The notes: generated by a model from the sequence alone, not told the origin. DNA of 64,000 nt from Dyella flava (GCF_016904955.1 NZ_JADIKE010000038.1:124001-188000); one strand, 5' to 3'. Numbered from the stretch's first letter, positions 34,603-44,405 are shown. A program made the numbers and translations.

Positions 34603-35110
34603 GCGCGTGTTGCCAGATGGCCGCCATCCGCTGGTCGAAACAGCAAAGCTGCACGTCCAGCGCAGGATGTGCAGCCGGTACATCGCGTAAGGCGGTGATC
34701 GCCACGCTGGCCGCCTGCTCCGGCGGGTAACCGTACACGCCGCAGCTGATCGCGGGGAAGCCAATGCCTTGCAGATCGTGTGCAACGGCCAGTGCAATGC
34801 ACGCGCGATAGCAACTGGCCAGCAACGCCGCTTCCCCTGCATGTCCCCCATGCCAGATGGGCCCCACGGTATGAATCACGTAACGGGCAGGAAGCTTGAA
34901 GCCCGGTGTGATGCGCGCCTCGCCGGTCGGGCAGCGCACACCGGGCGTAACCTCGGACAGTGCGCGGCAGGCGGCCAGCAACGCGGGGCCGGCGGCTCGA
35001 TGGATGGCGCCGTCGACACCACCGCCGCCCAGCAGCCCAGGATTGGCCGCGTTCACGATGGCGTCCAGCGCCAGTCGGGTGAGGTCGGCAGTGACGACAG
35101 TAATGGTCAT
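34589..35110 (-). CDS. Macro domain protein, O-acetyl-ADP-ribose deacetylase type
   Basis: 173-residue single macro domain that hydrolyses O-acetyl-ADP-ribose or removes ADP-ribose from proteins. The IVNAANPGLLGGGGVDGAIHRAAG motif (residues about 18-41) contains the catalytic Asn and Asp region of the MacroD/YmdB class; GIGFPAISCGVYGYP is the second conserved loop. Length and motif fit YmdB. Its 3' end overlaps batD by 14 bp on the opposite strand. It is divergent from the MarR gene with 64 bp between starts. Confidence 0.93.
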   Translation of the reverse strand: MTITVVTADLTRLALDAIVNAANPGLLGGGGVDGAIHRAAGPALLAACRALSEVTPGVRCPTGEARITPGFKLPARYVIHTVGPIWHGGHAGEAALLASCYRACIALAVAHDLQGIGFPAISCGVYGYPPEQAASVAITALRDVPAAHPALDVQLCCFDQRMAAIWQHALNQA

Positions 35111-35174
35111 CCGTCAAGACTGTTTAGGCTTATGCTTGGCGCATATCACAGGGTGACACTCAGAGTGCTGCATC

Positions 35175-35648
35175 ATGCCAAAAACGGAAGACATTTCCTT
35201 TGGTTACCTGCTGAACGACGTAACGTTGCTGTTCCGCAAGCATTTTGACCGGCGCGCCGTGAAATTCGGGCTAACCCGCGCCCAGTGGCGCGCGACCAAG
35301 ATGCTGTATCACCGCGAGGGTCTGCGGCAGACGGAGCTGGCGGAATTCCTGGAAATGGAGCCGATCGCCGTGGGGCGCGTGATCGATCGGCTGCAGGCAG
35401 CGGGTTTTGTCGAACGCAGGCCCGATCCCAAAGACCGGCGCGCCTGGCGCCTGTATACCACCGCGCAGGCCAGCGGGGTGATCGACGACATGGAGCGCAT
35501 CGCCTATGAGCTGCGCCGCGAATGCACGGCCGGCGTCACCTACGAGGAGCTGGCGCAGGCGATGGAGGTGATGACCCGCATCAAGGAAAACCTGCAAGCC
35601 CTCGACACGACGGAAGCGCCTGTCGAGCAGGTAAAAGAAGAGGGCTGA
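35175..35648 (+). CDS. MarR family transcriptional regulator
   Basis: 157-residue winged-helix regulator. The HTH lies around RQTELAEFLEMEPIAVGRVIDRLQAAGFVERRPDPKDRRAW, the typical MarR recognition helix and wing. MarR proteins are dimers that repress nearby genes and release DNA on binding small phenolic or other ligands. No efflux pump sits directly beside it; the divergent macro-domain gene is the nearest possible target. A terminator follows. Confidence 0.92.
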   Translation: MPKTEDISFGYLLNDVTLLFRKHFDRRAVKFGLTRAQWRATKMLYHREGLRQTELAEFLEMEPIAVGRVIDRLQAAGFVERRPDPKDRRAWRLYTTAQASGVIDDMERIAYELRRECTAGVTYEELAQAMEVMTRIKENLQALDTTEAPVEQVKEEG

Positions 35649-35661
35649 GCGCCATCAACGA

Positions 35662-35690
35662 GAAAGGCGGCCATCGGCCGCCCTTCTTTG
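35662..35690. terminator. Terminator between the MarR gene and the M28 peptidase gene
   Basis: Stem GAAAGGCGGCC / GGCCGCCCTTC (one mismatch) around a 3-nt loop with a T-rich end. It lies between convergent genes and could act in both directions. Confidence 0.8.
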
Positions 35691-35712
35691 GGATACGAGC
35701 TGACAGAGACCC

Positions 35713-37155
35713 TTATTCCTCCGCGCCATCGCCCGCGAACGCGCCCGGTGCCGAGCCGAAATCGCCGTTGGCTTGGGCCGCCATATAGGTGAACACCGCA
35801 TACACGGCCACGTTCTGCGCCAGCTTTTTTGGATCGATCTTGTCCAGCGTGTCGTTGGCGGTGTGGTGCCAGTCGAAGTAGTAAGTCGCGTCCTGATCCA
35901 ACGATAGCGCCGCCATGCCCTTGTGGTGCATCTGGGAGAGATCCGAACCGCCGCCGCCAGGCAGCTTGGGATCGTAGGCGACGCCAATCGGGGCAAGCAC
36001 CTTGGCGATCTGTTCAATCGCACCGCGTGCCTCCGGCTTGACGCTGGCGCTCATCTGCCAGACCGGGTCCGCGCCCAGATCGGATTCGGATCCAAGCTGG
36101 AACTTACCGACCTCGGCGGCATGTTTGTCCGCATAGGCGCGTCCGCCCCACAGCCCCATTTCCTCGTTGGCGAACGCGATGACACGGACGGTGCGGTCCG
36201 GGCGCTGCGGCAGGTCGTGAATCAGTTTGGCGGCGCCCAGGGCAATCGCCAGGCCGGCGCCGTCATCGATGGCACCGGTGCCCAGATCCCAGGAATCGAG
36301 ATGACCGCCGATCACCACTACCTGATCCGGATGCTTGCGGCCGACAAGATCGCCGATCACGTTGTAGCCGGTGTATTGGCCTTCGATGCCGCAGTCCAGA
36401 TCCAGCTTCACCGTCACGGGTTTGCCGTAGGCCAGGACGCGTTCCAACTGGTCGGCATCCGGGTTGGAGAGCGCCGCCGCCGGAATCGACTTGGCTGGAT
36501 CAGTAAAACCGGTCACACCGGTGTGGGGTGTGCGGCTATTGGCGTCGGTGCCCGCCGAGCGCAGCAGGAAGCCTGCCGCGCCCTTGCCCATGGCAACGAC
36601 TGGCCCGTCAATCCGGATGCTTGAGCCTATGCCGTAGTCGCGACCATCCTTGGTGCGGTGCATGCGGTAGCCGATGTAGACGATCTTGCCCTTCACTGTG
36701 GCCGGGTTGGCTGCCTTGAGCGCGTCCAGGCTGGGGAACTGCACCACCTCGGCCGTGAGGCCGCCTTTGGGCGTACCCGGTGAATAGCCCAGCGCGGTCA
36801 GCGTCAGCGACTGCGGGAAGGGCGCGACGATGGCGCCGTGCTCACTGCGGCGCACCCACAACGGATACGTCACCGGCTCGGTATAGACCTTGTCGAAACC
36901 CAGGGCCTTGAACTTGGCGATGGCCCACTCCCGGGCACGTGCATCGTTCGCGCTGCCTGCCAGGCGCTCGCCCACTTCGGTGGTCAGTGCTTCGACCGTC
37001 TTGTACGCAGTGTCATCGTGCAGGGCCTTGTCGCGCAATTGCTCAGCCGTCTGCACGGCGGCGGCGGGAATCGTGGTCGGCGCATCTGCGGCGGAAGCAA
37101 GTCCATAAGCCAGCATCAGGCCGGCGGTGAGCAGGGTAAGGGCAGGGCGGTGCAT
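35713..37155 (-). CDS. M28 family zinc metallopeptidase, secreted
   Basis: 480-residue aminopeptidase/carboxypeptidase-Q-like enzyme exported by a signal peptide (MHRPALTLLTAGLMLAYGLASA). A PA-type domain (about residues 130-260) precedes the catalytic domain. Zinc ligands of the M28 family are visible: His in GGHLDSWD, Asp in GAIDDGAG, Glu-Glu in NEEMGLWGG, and His in DWHHTANDT. I chose ATG 37155, which places the signal peptide at the N terminus; the upstream in-frame start at 37227 adds 24 residues that would bury it. Substrate unknown. Confidence 0.92.
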   Translation of the reverse strand: MHRPALTLLTAGLMLAYGLASAADAPTTIPAAAVQTAEQLRDKALHDDTAYKTVEALTTEVGERLAGSANDARAREWAIAKFKALGFDKVYTEPVTYPLWVRRSEHGAIVAPFPQSLTLTALGYSPGTPKGGLTAEVVQFPSLDALKAANPATVKGKIVYIGYRMHRTKDGRDYGIGSSIRIDGPVVAMGKGAAGFLLRSAGTDANSRTPHTGVTGFTDPAKSIPAAALSNPDADQLERVLAYGKPVTVKLDLDCGIEGQYTGYNVIGDLVGRKHPDQVVVIGGHLDSWDLGTGAIDDGAGLAIALGAAKLIHDLPQRPDRTVRVIAFANEEMGLWGGRAYADKHAAEVGKFQLGSESDLGADPVWQMSASVKPEARGAIEQIAKVLAPIGVAYDPKLPGGGGSDLSQMHHKGMAALSLDQDATYYFDWHHTANDTLDKIDPKKLAQNVAVYAVFTYMAAQANGDFGSAPGAFAGDGAEE

Positions 37156-37387
37156 GAATGGCTCCAAGGTGATCTGACCGGTTCTTCGCAGGTGACTCAG
37201 GGTCGCGCGGGCTTTACCGCCAACCATCTCGCATTACGCACTCACCACCCGTCCCCCTGTGTCTGTATGCAACAGAGAGGGTGGCGCTTGCGAGTTCGAT
37301 CGGAGCCCCTGTGCCCCCCATTATGGAGGGCATCCCGGGCGGTGCTTAGGCCGGAAGTCACGTTTGCTGCCGGCTGATGCCGGCGTG

Positions 37388-37795
37388 TTACGGCTTGTTC
37401 TTCAGCAAGTCGCGAATTTCGGTCAGCAACGTCACTTCCGGCGGCGTGGCCGCGGCCGCGGTGGTGCTGATACGCATCTTGTTGATGATCTTGATCAGAA
37501 TGAAGATGGCAAAGGCGACGATCACAAACGCAATGATGGTGTTGACGAAGCTGCCGTAATTGATGGAGATCTCTGCAATCTTGTGCGCGGGATTGCTGTT
37601 GTCGGCGGGCCTGATCACCCATTTCATGGCCGAGAAGTCGATGCCGCCGGTAATCCAGCCGATCGGCGGCATGATGATGTCGCTGACCAGCGACGAAACG
37701 ATCTTGCCGAACGCGCCGCCAATGACGATACCGACCGCCATGTCGACCACGTTGCCACGCATCGCAAATGCTTTGAATTCCTGCAGCATGCCCAT
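37388..37795 (-). CDS. mscL: Large-conductance mechanosensitive channel MscL
   Basis: 135-residue channel that opens under membrane tension to release osmolytes during hypo-osmotic shock. The MLQEFKAFAMRGNVVDMAVGIVIGGAFGKIVSSLVSD opening holds the amphipathic N-terminal helix and TM1 pore helix; TM2 (FVNTIIAFVIVAFAIFILIKIIN) and the C-terminal LTEIRDLLKNK helix follow. Forms a homopentamer. ATG at 37795 gives MGMLQEF; the second ATG would match E. coli numbering more closely. Confidence 0.95.
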   Translation of the reverse strand: MGMLQEFKAFAMRGNVVDMAVGIVIGGAFGKIVSSLVSDIIMPPIGWITGGIDFSAMKWVIRPADNSNPAHKIAEISINYGSFVNTIIAFVIVAFAIFILIKIINKMRISTTAAAATPPEVTLLTEIRDLLKNKP

Positions 37796-37982
37796 TGTTG
37801 TCTCCCCAAGGTAGTGCGCCTGATGGCGGGGTCGACTTTAACAAATCAAGTAAAAAGAGTTGCAATCCGGCAGGAGCGGGGCGTAAGGCACCTCGCCGGC
37901 TATTGAGAGACAACCTGATCGAGCCCCCGGCACTGCCCTGGCTCGTTGCAGCACATTCGCGTCGCTGCTGCGGGACGGTGCT

Positions 37983-38669
37983 TCAGACGACTTTGCCGTC
38001 CAGCGTGGCAATGCCCTGTAGTGCGGCGTGGAATCGGTCACCGCGCTGAAGCGCTGCCACGCCTGCCGGTGTGCCGGTGAAAATGATGTCGCCGGGCTTG
38101 AGCTCGAACAGCGTGGACAGCGCCTTGATGATGGCCACCACGCTATGCACCATCTCGCCAAGATGTCCGTGCTGGCGCAAGCTGCCATTCACATGCAGGC
38201 TGAGCTCGGTATCTGCCTGTGGCGACGCCTCGCTCGCCACACGTAGTGCTGACACCGGCGCGGAATAGTCGAAGGCTTTGGCCACATCCCACGGATGGCT
38301 CTTGGCCTTGGCGATCGCCTGCAGATCGCGGCGGGTCAGGTCCAGGCCCACGCCGTAGCCGAAGATCGCCTCCGTTGCCTGGGCCTCATTCAGGTCGCGG
38401 CCGCCAGCCTTCAGGGCCACCACCATTTCGACCTCGTGGTGCAGGTCCGACGTGGCCTGCGGGTACGGCAGGTCGGCACCATCGGTGACCACGGCATCGG
38501 CCGGCTTGCAGAAGAACATCGGCATCGAGGTATCCACGGTGCCACCCATTTCACGCGCATGTTCGGCGTAGTTGCGCCCGACGCAGAACACGCGGCGGAT
38601 CGGGAAACGTTCCTCGCGGCCGATGACGGGGAGGCTGGTAATGGCGGGGGGATCGATGACGTAGCGCAT
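37983..38669 (-). CDS. Fumarylacetoacetate hydrolase family protein
   Basis: 228-residue metal-dependent hydrolase/decarboxylase of the FAH superfamily. The VFCVGRNYAEHAREMG segment (about residues 28-43) and HHEVEMVVAL (Glu ligands for the divalent metal, about 77-86) are conserved, as is the C-terminal PGDIIFTGTPAGVAAL stretch. Members include fumarylpyruvate hydrolase and oxaloacetate decarboxylase; size suits either. No pathway neighbours are present, so the substrate is undetermined. Confidence 0.92.
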   Translation of the reverse strand: MRYVIDPPAITSLPVIGREERFPIRRVFCVGRNYAEHAREMGGTVDTSMPMFFCKPADAVVTDGADLPYPQATSDLHHEVEMVVALKAGGRDLNEAQATEAIFGYGVGLDLTRRDLQAIAKAKSHPWDVAKAFDYSAPVSALRVASEASPQADTELSLHVNGSLRQHGHLGEMVHSVVAIIKALSTLFELKPGDIIFTGTPAGVAALQRGDRFHAALQGIATLDGKVV

Positions 38670-38943
38670 GGCGTGAAGGGTAGCAGCTAGGCGCCCCGGT
38701 TGGCCAAGGAAGATGCCGTGACAGGTATCGCCGTCGTTGCCGCCGCGGCGCGTCCGGGTCAGTCTTGTGCAAGTAAAAGCCTGGAACTTGGGCGTGTACG
38801 CACGATAGGGTGTTTGTCGATTCGCGCGAAGCCGGCACGTCGTATGACATGACAGCTGTCACGGATAAGTGTTGATGAGCGCGCATAGTAGAGCCCTCAA
38901 CGAATGACTATCGTGCACCAAACAGGGACCACGGGGCATACGT

Positions 38944-40182
38944 GTGAGCAACACTGATCTCTTGAAGGAACTGCGCATTGAGCGTCATCAGCGTGAGGAT
39001 CACAACAGCGGTGGTCCTGGGCGCTGGGTATGGATAGCTGGCGCAATCATCCTGGTAGTGGCGGCGATCGGTGCGGGAGGATGGTGGTCGCTTGCGCATC
39101 GCGCCATCCCCGTACAAACGACAACAGCCATCGCGGCGGGTAGCGACCCATCCACCGGCGCCGTGCTGCAAGCAACCGGTTATGTCACTGCACGTCGCCA
39201 AGCCACCGTTTCGGCGCAAATCACCGGCACCTTGACGGAAGTGCTGATCGAAGAAGGCGACCGGGTCAAGAAAGATCAGGTGCTGGCGCGGCTGGATGAC
39301 AGTGCGTACAAAGCTGCGCTCGATACGGCGATAGCGCAGGCGAAAGCTGCGCATGCCTTGGTCGATCAATACCGGGCCCAACTGGCCCAGAACCTGCGCG
39401 ACGCAGCGCGTGACGACACACTTGCCAAACAGGGGCTGGTTTCCAAACAGCTGGCTGAACAGGCGCGCACGTTGGCCGATAGCACGCGTGCACAGCTGGT
39501 TTCGCAGGAGAAGCAGGCCGTTGCGGCGGATGCCAATACGGTGCAGGCGCAAGTGAACTTTGATTATTGCGTGGTGCATGCGCCATTCGATGGCGTGATC
39601 ACCACCAAGGATGCGCAGGTTGGCGAAATCATTTCGCCGTTTTCGGCGGGCGGGGGCTTCACGCGGACCGGCATCGGCACCATCGTGGACATGGATTCGC
39701 TGGAAGTCGATGTCGACGTCAACGAGGCTTATATCGGCCGCGTCACGCCGAACATGCCGGCGGAAGCGGTACTCGACGCCTATCCGGACTGGAAGATTCC
39801 GGCGCACGTGATCGCCATCGTGCCGGCGGCTGACCGCGGCAAGGCCACGGTAAAGGTGCGTGTGGCGATGGAACAGAAAGATGCGCGCATCGTGCCGGAT
39901 ATGGGCGTGCGCGTGTCATTCCTTGAGAACAAGCCCGCGGCTGCCATGCAGGCACCGAAGGGCGTACTGGTGCCGGCCAAGGCGATTGTCCAGCGCGATG
40001 GCAGCGACAGCGTTTTTATCGTCGTGAACGGCAAGGCTCATCGGCAGTCCGTGCAGCCATCTTCGCAGGATTACGGCGACATGCGTCTGGTGCCTGCTTC
40101 CGTCAATGCGGGAGACGATGTGGTGGTATCACCGCCGGATTCTCTGCACGACGGTGCCGACGTAAGCGTGCAAGCCCATTGA
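38944..40182 (+). CDS. Periplasmic adaptor subunit (HlyD/MacA-like)
   Basis: 412-residue membrane-fusion protein. One N-terminal membrane helix (about residues 28-50), a lipoyl/barrel-sandwich domain (ATVSAQITGTLTEVLIEEGDRVKKDQVLARLDD), an alpha-helical hairpin (about 120-195), then the second half of the lipoyl domain and a beta-barrel. It starts at GTG 38944 with no clear alternative. The next three genes encode an ABC ATPase and two FtsX-type permeases, so this is the adaptor of a MacAB-like export system. No outer-membrane channel gene is adjacent. Confidence 0.9.
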   Translation: MSNTDLLKELRIERHQREDHNSGGPGRWVWIAGAIILVVAAIGAGGWWSLAHRAIPVQTTTAIAAGSDPSTGAVLQATGYVTARRQATVSAQITGTLTEVLIEEGDRVKKDQVLARLDDSAYKAALDTAIAQAKAAHALVDQYRAQLAQNLRDAARDDTLAKQGLVSKQLAEQARTLADSTRAQLVSQEKQAVAADANTVQAQVNFDYCVVHAPFDGVITTKDAQVGEIISPFSAGGGFTRTGIGTIVDMDSLEVDVDVNEAYIGRVTPNMPAEAVLDAYPDWKIPAHVIAIVPAADRGKATVKVRVAMEQKDARIVPDMGVRVSFLENKPAAAMQAPKGVLVPAKAIVQRDGSDSVFIVVNGKAHRQSVQPSSQDYGDMRLVPASVNAGDDVVVSPPDSLHDGADVSVQAH

Positions 40183-40245
40183 TCATGAAACCAGCACCGG
40201 CATTCCACGCGCCGGCGATAGAGATGCACTAGGGAGGCTGTAGCT

Positions 40246-40950
40246 ATGGGTACGTTGATCGAGATTCGCGATCTTTCCAAGATCTATACGCGCGGCAAGC
40301 AGAAAGTCGAGGTGCTGCATCACATCAATCTCAGCATTGCCGAAGGCGACTTTCTTGCCTTGATGGGGCCATCCGGCTCGGGCAAGACCACCTTGCTTAA
40401 TCTGGCCGGTGGTCTGGATATTCCGACGGGTGGCAGCATCACCGTTGCCGGCCAGCGCATCGATCAGTTGAACGCCGGCGCGCTGGCGCGCTGGCGTGCA
40501 TCGAACGTGGGCTTCGTGTTCCAGTTCTACAACCTGATGCCAACGCTGAGTGCACAGAAAAATGTCGAATTGCCACTGTTGTTGACCAAGCTATCCGCTG
40601 CGCAGCGGCGCAAGAATGCGTCGATCGCCTTGCAATTGGTGGGCCTGGCCGAGCGGGCTTCGCACAAGCCTGCCGAGCTGTCAGGTGGTCAGCAGCAGCG
40701 CGTGGCGATCGCGCGTGCCATCGTTTCCGATCCCGGCCTGTTGGTCTGTGACGAACCGACCGGCGACCTGGATCGTCAATCGGCTGAAGAGGTACTTGGC
40801 CTGTTGCGCCAGCTCAATCGTGAACATGGCAAGACCATCGTGATGGTGACGCACGATCCCAAGGCGGCGGAATACGCCAATCACACGTTGCATCTGGACA
40901 AGGGCACCTTGGTCGATGCGAGTCGTATCCAGTCAGCCACCGCGGCTTGA
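40246..40950 (+). CDS. ABC transporter ATP-binding protein (MacB/LolD type)
   Basis: 234-residue ATPase. Walker A GPSGSGKTT lies near residues 43-51, the signature is LSGGQQQRVAIARAI, and Walker B is LLVCDEPTGDLD. The EPTGDLD sequence is characteristic of the MacB/LolD/FtsE subclass that powers mechanotransmission rather than membrane transport proper. It follows the adaptor gene by 63 bp and precedes two permease genes by 12 bp. Confidence 0.93.
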   Translation: MGTLIEIRDLSKIYTRGKQKVEVLHHINLSIAEGDFLALMGPSGSGKTTLLNLAGGLDIPTGGSITVAGQRIDQLNAGALARWRASNVGFVFQFYNLMPTLSAQKNVELPLLLTKLSAAQRRKNASIALQLVGLAERASHKPAELSGGQQQRVAIARAIVSDPGLLVCDEPTGDLDRQSAEEVLGLLRQLNREHGKTIVMVTHDPKAAEYANHTLHLDKGTLVDASRIQSATAA

Positions 40951-40962
40951 AGGAGATGGGCG

Positions 40963-42126
40963 ATGAAATATTTCCATCTCATCTGGGCGGCGCTGTTTCG
41001 GCGCAAGACACGCACGATCCTGACGCTGGTATCGATCATGGCCGCGTTCCTGCTGTTCGGCATGCTGGATGCCGTACGCAGTTCATTTGACCAGGCTGGC
41101 GCTACCGCCGGTGGCGCCGAGCGCCTGCGTGTGATGTCCAAGCTGTCATTCATCCAGCCCTTGCCGCAAAGCCTCGGGGCCGAGATTGCGCAAGTGCAGG
41201 GCGTGAAATCCGTCGCGTATGGCAACTGGTTCGGCGGCGCCTATCAGGATCCGCACAACCAGATATTCACTTTTGCGGTGAGCGACAACTACCTCGATCA
41301 ATATCCCGAGGTGGACGTCAGCCCGGAAGATCGCAAGCGATTTGATACCACGCGCATGGGCATTCTGGTCGGCGAAGAACTGGCCAAGACCTATAACTGG
41401 AAGGTGGGCGACCAGATTCCGCTGCAGTCGAACATTTTTCCGCAACGCGACGGCAGCAAAACCTGGGTGGTGAACATCGCCGGCATCTTGCATCCCAAGG
41501 ATCCAGGTGTCGCGGCGTGGAACAAGCTCATCCTGATGCACTGGAAATACTTCGATGAGTCTAATCCCTATAACGGCGGATTGGTCGGCTGGTACGTGGT
41601 GCGCCTCAACGATGTGAATCAGGCCGATCAGGTGATCAAGGCGATCGACGCGCGCAACGCCAATTCCGATCACGAAACCAGGACGGTGACGGAAGCCGCG
41701 TTGATCGCCTCTTTCGTCAAGCAATTCGCCGACATCGGGCTCATCGTCGGTTCCATCATGGGTGCGGTGTTTTTCACGCTGCTGCTGCTTACCGGCAATA
41801 CCATGATGCAGGCGGTGCGCGAGCGAACCTCTGAACTCGCGGTGCTGAAAACCATCGGCTTTTCCAATAGCACGGTGCTGGCGCTGGTGCTGGCCGAATC
41901 GGTGTTGCTATTGCTGCTGGGTGGGGTCATCGGTGTTGCCTTGGCGACCTTGCTGATTCCTGGCGTAAGTGAACACAGCGGTGGCCTGCTCAATCTGCCC
42001 AACGTAGGGCTCGATAACTGGATGCTCGGTATCGGTCTGATGGTGACGATCGGCCTGGTCATCGGTGCTGTACCCGCATGGCGTGCAATGCGCCTGAATA
42101 TCGTTGATGCCCTGGCTGGCCGCTAA
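40963..42126 (+). CDS. FtsX-type ABC permease, first of two
   Basis: 387-residue inner-membrane protein with the MacB/FtsX topology: one N-terminal membrane helix (about residues 17-37), a large periplasmic domain (about 40-255), then three helices (about 262-282, 308-330, 350-372). The EARTSELAVLKTIGFSN-like coupling segment (here RERTSELAVLKTIGFS) is diagnostic. It likely pairs with the next gene as a heterodimer. ATP site is supplied by the separate ATPase gene. Confidence 0.9.
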   Translation: MKYFHLIWAALFRRKTRTILTLVSIMAAFLLFGMLDAVRSSFDQAGATAGGAERLRVMSKLSFIQPLPQSLGAEIAQVQGVKSVAYGNWFGGAYQDPHNQIFTFAVSDNYLDQYPEVDVSPEDRKRFDTTRMGILVGEELAKTYNWKVGDQIPLQSNIFPQRDGSKTWVVNIAGILHPKDPGVAAWNKLILMHWKYFDESNPYNGGLVGWYVVRLNDVNQADQVIKAIDARNANSDHETRTVTEAALIASFVKQFADIGLIVGSIMGAVFFTLLLLTGNTMMQAVRERTSELAVLKTIGFSNSTVLALVLAESVLLLLLGGVIGVALATLLIPGVSEHSGGLLNLPNVGLDNWMLGIGLMVTIGLVIGAVPAWRAMRLNIVDALAGR

Positions 42127-42137
42127 GGAGGGATGCC

Positions 42138-43400
42138 ATGAATATGCTGGTTATTTTTGCAGTCGTGCTGGCGATGGCGTTGCTGTTTGCGCTGTGGATG
42201 GCATTCACCCGCACCGGTCATCAGGCCGCGTCGGTTACCGGCGTGGGTCTTAGTACGCTGCGACAGCGCATGGGCGCTTCCGCGGTGGTGGTGATTGGCA
42301 TCGCCGGCGTGGTGGCGGTGGTGGTGGCGTTGCTGGCGATGGGGGAGGGTTACACCGAAACCCTGCGCAAGACCGGTAGCGCGGACAGTGCCATCGTGAT
42401 GCGCGGCGGTTCGGACAACGAGGTGTCATCCGTGCTGACGCATGACAGCATCGTGGTGATTCCCAACGCGCCCGGCATCGCGCGCGACCCGCAAGGCAAG
42501 CCTATCGTTTCGCCGGAAGTCGTGGTGGCGGCGGATCTGCCGATGAAGAGCAGCCGCAAGGGCGAAGAGGGCAGCGCGCAATTGCGCGGCGTAAGCGACG
42601 AAGCATGGGCAGTACGTCCGAATCTGAAGATCATCGCAGGACGCAAGTTCCAGTCCGGCATGCGGGAGCTGATCGTGGGGCAGGGCGCAGAACGGCAGTT
42701 TGCCGGTCTGGAGCCGGGGCGCGAAGTCATGCTGGGTAACCAGCGATGGCTGGTTACCGGGGTGTTTGCCTCGGGGGACGCGATGGACTCGGAAATCTGG
42801 GGCGACGCATCGGTAATCGCTGATGCTAATCGTCGCGGCAGCAGCCGCAGTTCGGTGTTGGTCAAGCTCACCGATGCGACCGCTTTCGAAGGCTTCAAGG
42901 CCGCGCTGACGCGCGATCCGCGCTTGCAGGTCGACGTGACCACCACGCTGGATTACTTCAGCAAGCAATCGGCAAACATGGCCAAGATGATTTCGGTGAT
43001 GGTCGCGGTCGTCGGGGTGATCATGGCGCTGGGTGCGGTATTTGGTGCCTTGAACACGATGTTCGCCGCTGTCGCAACGCGTGCTCGTGAGATTGCCACC
43101 TTGCGCGCGATCGGCTTTCGCGGCGTGCCGGTGGTGGTCGCGGTGCTGCTGGAGACCATGCTGCTGGCCCTGGCTGGTGGTGTGATCGGTGGCTTCCTGG
43201 CCTGGCTGATCTTCGATGACTACACCGCATCGACCATGGCGATGGGCACGGTGGGGACGGTGTCGTTCGCCTTTCATGTATCGCCGGTCTTGCTGGGGCA
43301 AGGCTTGTTATGGGCCTTGGTGATCGGCTTTATCGGTGGCCTGTTCCCGGCGGTAAGAGCGGCGCGCTTGCCCGTTACCACCGCGTTGCGCGAGCTGTAG
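42138..43400 (+). CDS. FtsX-type ABC permease, second of two
   Basis: 420-residue FtsX-type permease with the same topology as its upstream neighbour: an N-terminal hydrophobic region containing two possible helices (about residues 3-20 and 50-72), a periplasmic domain and three C-terminal helices. The coupling motif reads ATRAREIATLRAIGFRG. It starts 12 bp after the first permease stop. Two different permeases make a heterodimer likely (inference). Confidence 0.9.
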   Translation: MNMLVIFAVVLAMALLFALWMAFTRTGHQAASVTGVGLSTLRQRMGASAVVVIGIAGVVAVVVALLAMGEGYTETLRKTGSADSAIVMRGGSDNEVSSVLTHDSIVVIPNAPGIARDPQGKPIVSPEVVVAADLPMKSSRKGEEGSAQLRGVSDEAWAVRPNLKIIAGRKFQSGMRELIVGQGAERQFAGLEPGREVMLGNQRWLVTGVFASGDAMDSEIWGDASVIADANRRGSSRSSVLVKLTDATAFEGFKAALTRDPRLQVDVTTTLDYFSKQSANMAKMISVMVAVVGVIMALGAVFGALNTMFAAVATRAREIATLRAIGFRGVPVVVAVLLETMLLALAGGVIGGFLAWLIFDDYTASTMAMGTVGTVSFAFHVSPVLLGQGLLWALVIGFIGGLFPAVRAARLPVTTALREL

Positions 43401-43484
43401 GCAAGACGCACGGACGCAGGCATTGCCTGCGTCAGGTTTATTGGATCAGCGATCCGCGTTGCAGCATCAGCCGCACAACATGGG

Positions 43485-44405
43485 TCAAGGCGTTCGCCGC
43501 TGGCGAGCCAGGGTGATGGTGACCACGCCGAGCAGGATGATCGCCATGCCGGCCAGATCGTAAGGTCCTACTTTCTCGCCCAGCAACATCACGCCAAACA
43601 ACACCGCGATCGGTGGATTGACATAGGCATAACTGGTCGCCAATGCTGGCCGCGCATGCTTGAGTACATACAGGTATGCGCTGAATGCAATGAGCGATCC
43701 GAATATCACCAGGTACGCGGCGGCCATGGTGGCATGCCAGGTTGGATGAGCAGGCAGTTTTTCGCCGCTGGCGAATCCCGCTATCAATAGCGCGACGCTG
43801 CCGCAAAGCATCTGTGCTGCCGTATTCATCATGCCGGTGGGCATATCCTGGCGGCGACTCCAGACAGAGCCGAACGCCCAGGCCATGGCGGCGATCAACA
43901 AGGCCACCGCGCCGACATGCGACGCGGTCAGCGAACTGCCGAAGTTCAAAATGACGACGCCGATAAAACCGATAAACAAACCGAGCGTTTCGCGGCGCGT
44001 AGCCCATTCGCCGTACATCCCTGTGAACAGCGCGGCGAACAACGGCATACTCGCCACCGCCACGGCGGAGATGCCGGAACTAACGCTTTCTTCCGCAAAG
44101 CAAACGAGGCCGTTGCCGAATCCGAGCAAGAGCACGCCCGTAAACGCCGCATTGCGCCACTGGCGTGCGGTCGGCATCGCGGCGCCGCGCCAGCGCAAGT
44201 AGCTCAGCATCAACAAGCCGGCAATGGCGAAGCGAATCCCGGCCAGCAGGAACGGCGGATAGCTTTGCAGTGCCACGCGTATGCCGAGGTAGGTCGAGCC
44301 CCAGATGATGTAGAGCGCAAACATCGAGAGCGGTACCCAGGTGCGGGTGCTGCTCTGATCGCGTAATGGGGTGGCGATGGTGGTGGGGGTGGCGGAGTCG
44401 TTCAT
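43485..44405 (-). CDS. yedA: DMT-superfamily exporter, YedA-like
   Basis: 306-residue inner-membrane protein with two EamA domains, about ten membrane helices. The ALYIIWGSTYLGIRVAL opening and the AYVNPPIAVLFGVMLLGE segment in the second domain closely recall E. coli YedA in sequence pattern and length. Substrate unknown. I start at ATG 44405 (MNDSATPTTIATP); an in-frame ATG at 44498 would add a 31-residue stretch with no membrane-protein character. Confidence 0.88.
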   Translation of the reverse strand: MNDSATPTTIATPLRDQSSTRTWVPLSMFALYIIWGSTYLGIRVALQSYPPFLLAGIRFAIAGLLMLSYLRWRGAAMPTARQWRNAAFTGVLLLGFGNGLVCFAEESVSSGISAVAVASMPLFAALFTGMYGEWATRRETLGLFIGFIGVVILNFGSSLTASHVGAVALLIAAMAWAFGSVWSRRQDMPTGMMNTAAQMLCGSVALLIAGFASGEKLPAHPTWHATMAAAYLVIFGSLIAFSAYLYVLKHARPALATSYAYVNPPIAVLFGVMLLGEKVGPYDLAGMAIILLGVVTITLARQRRTP

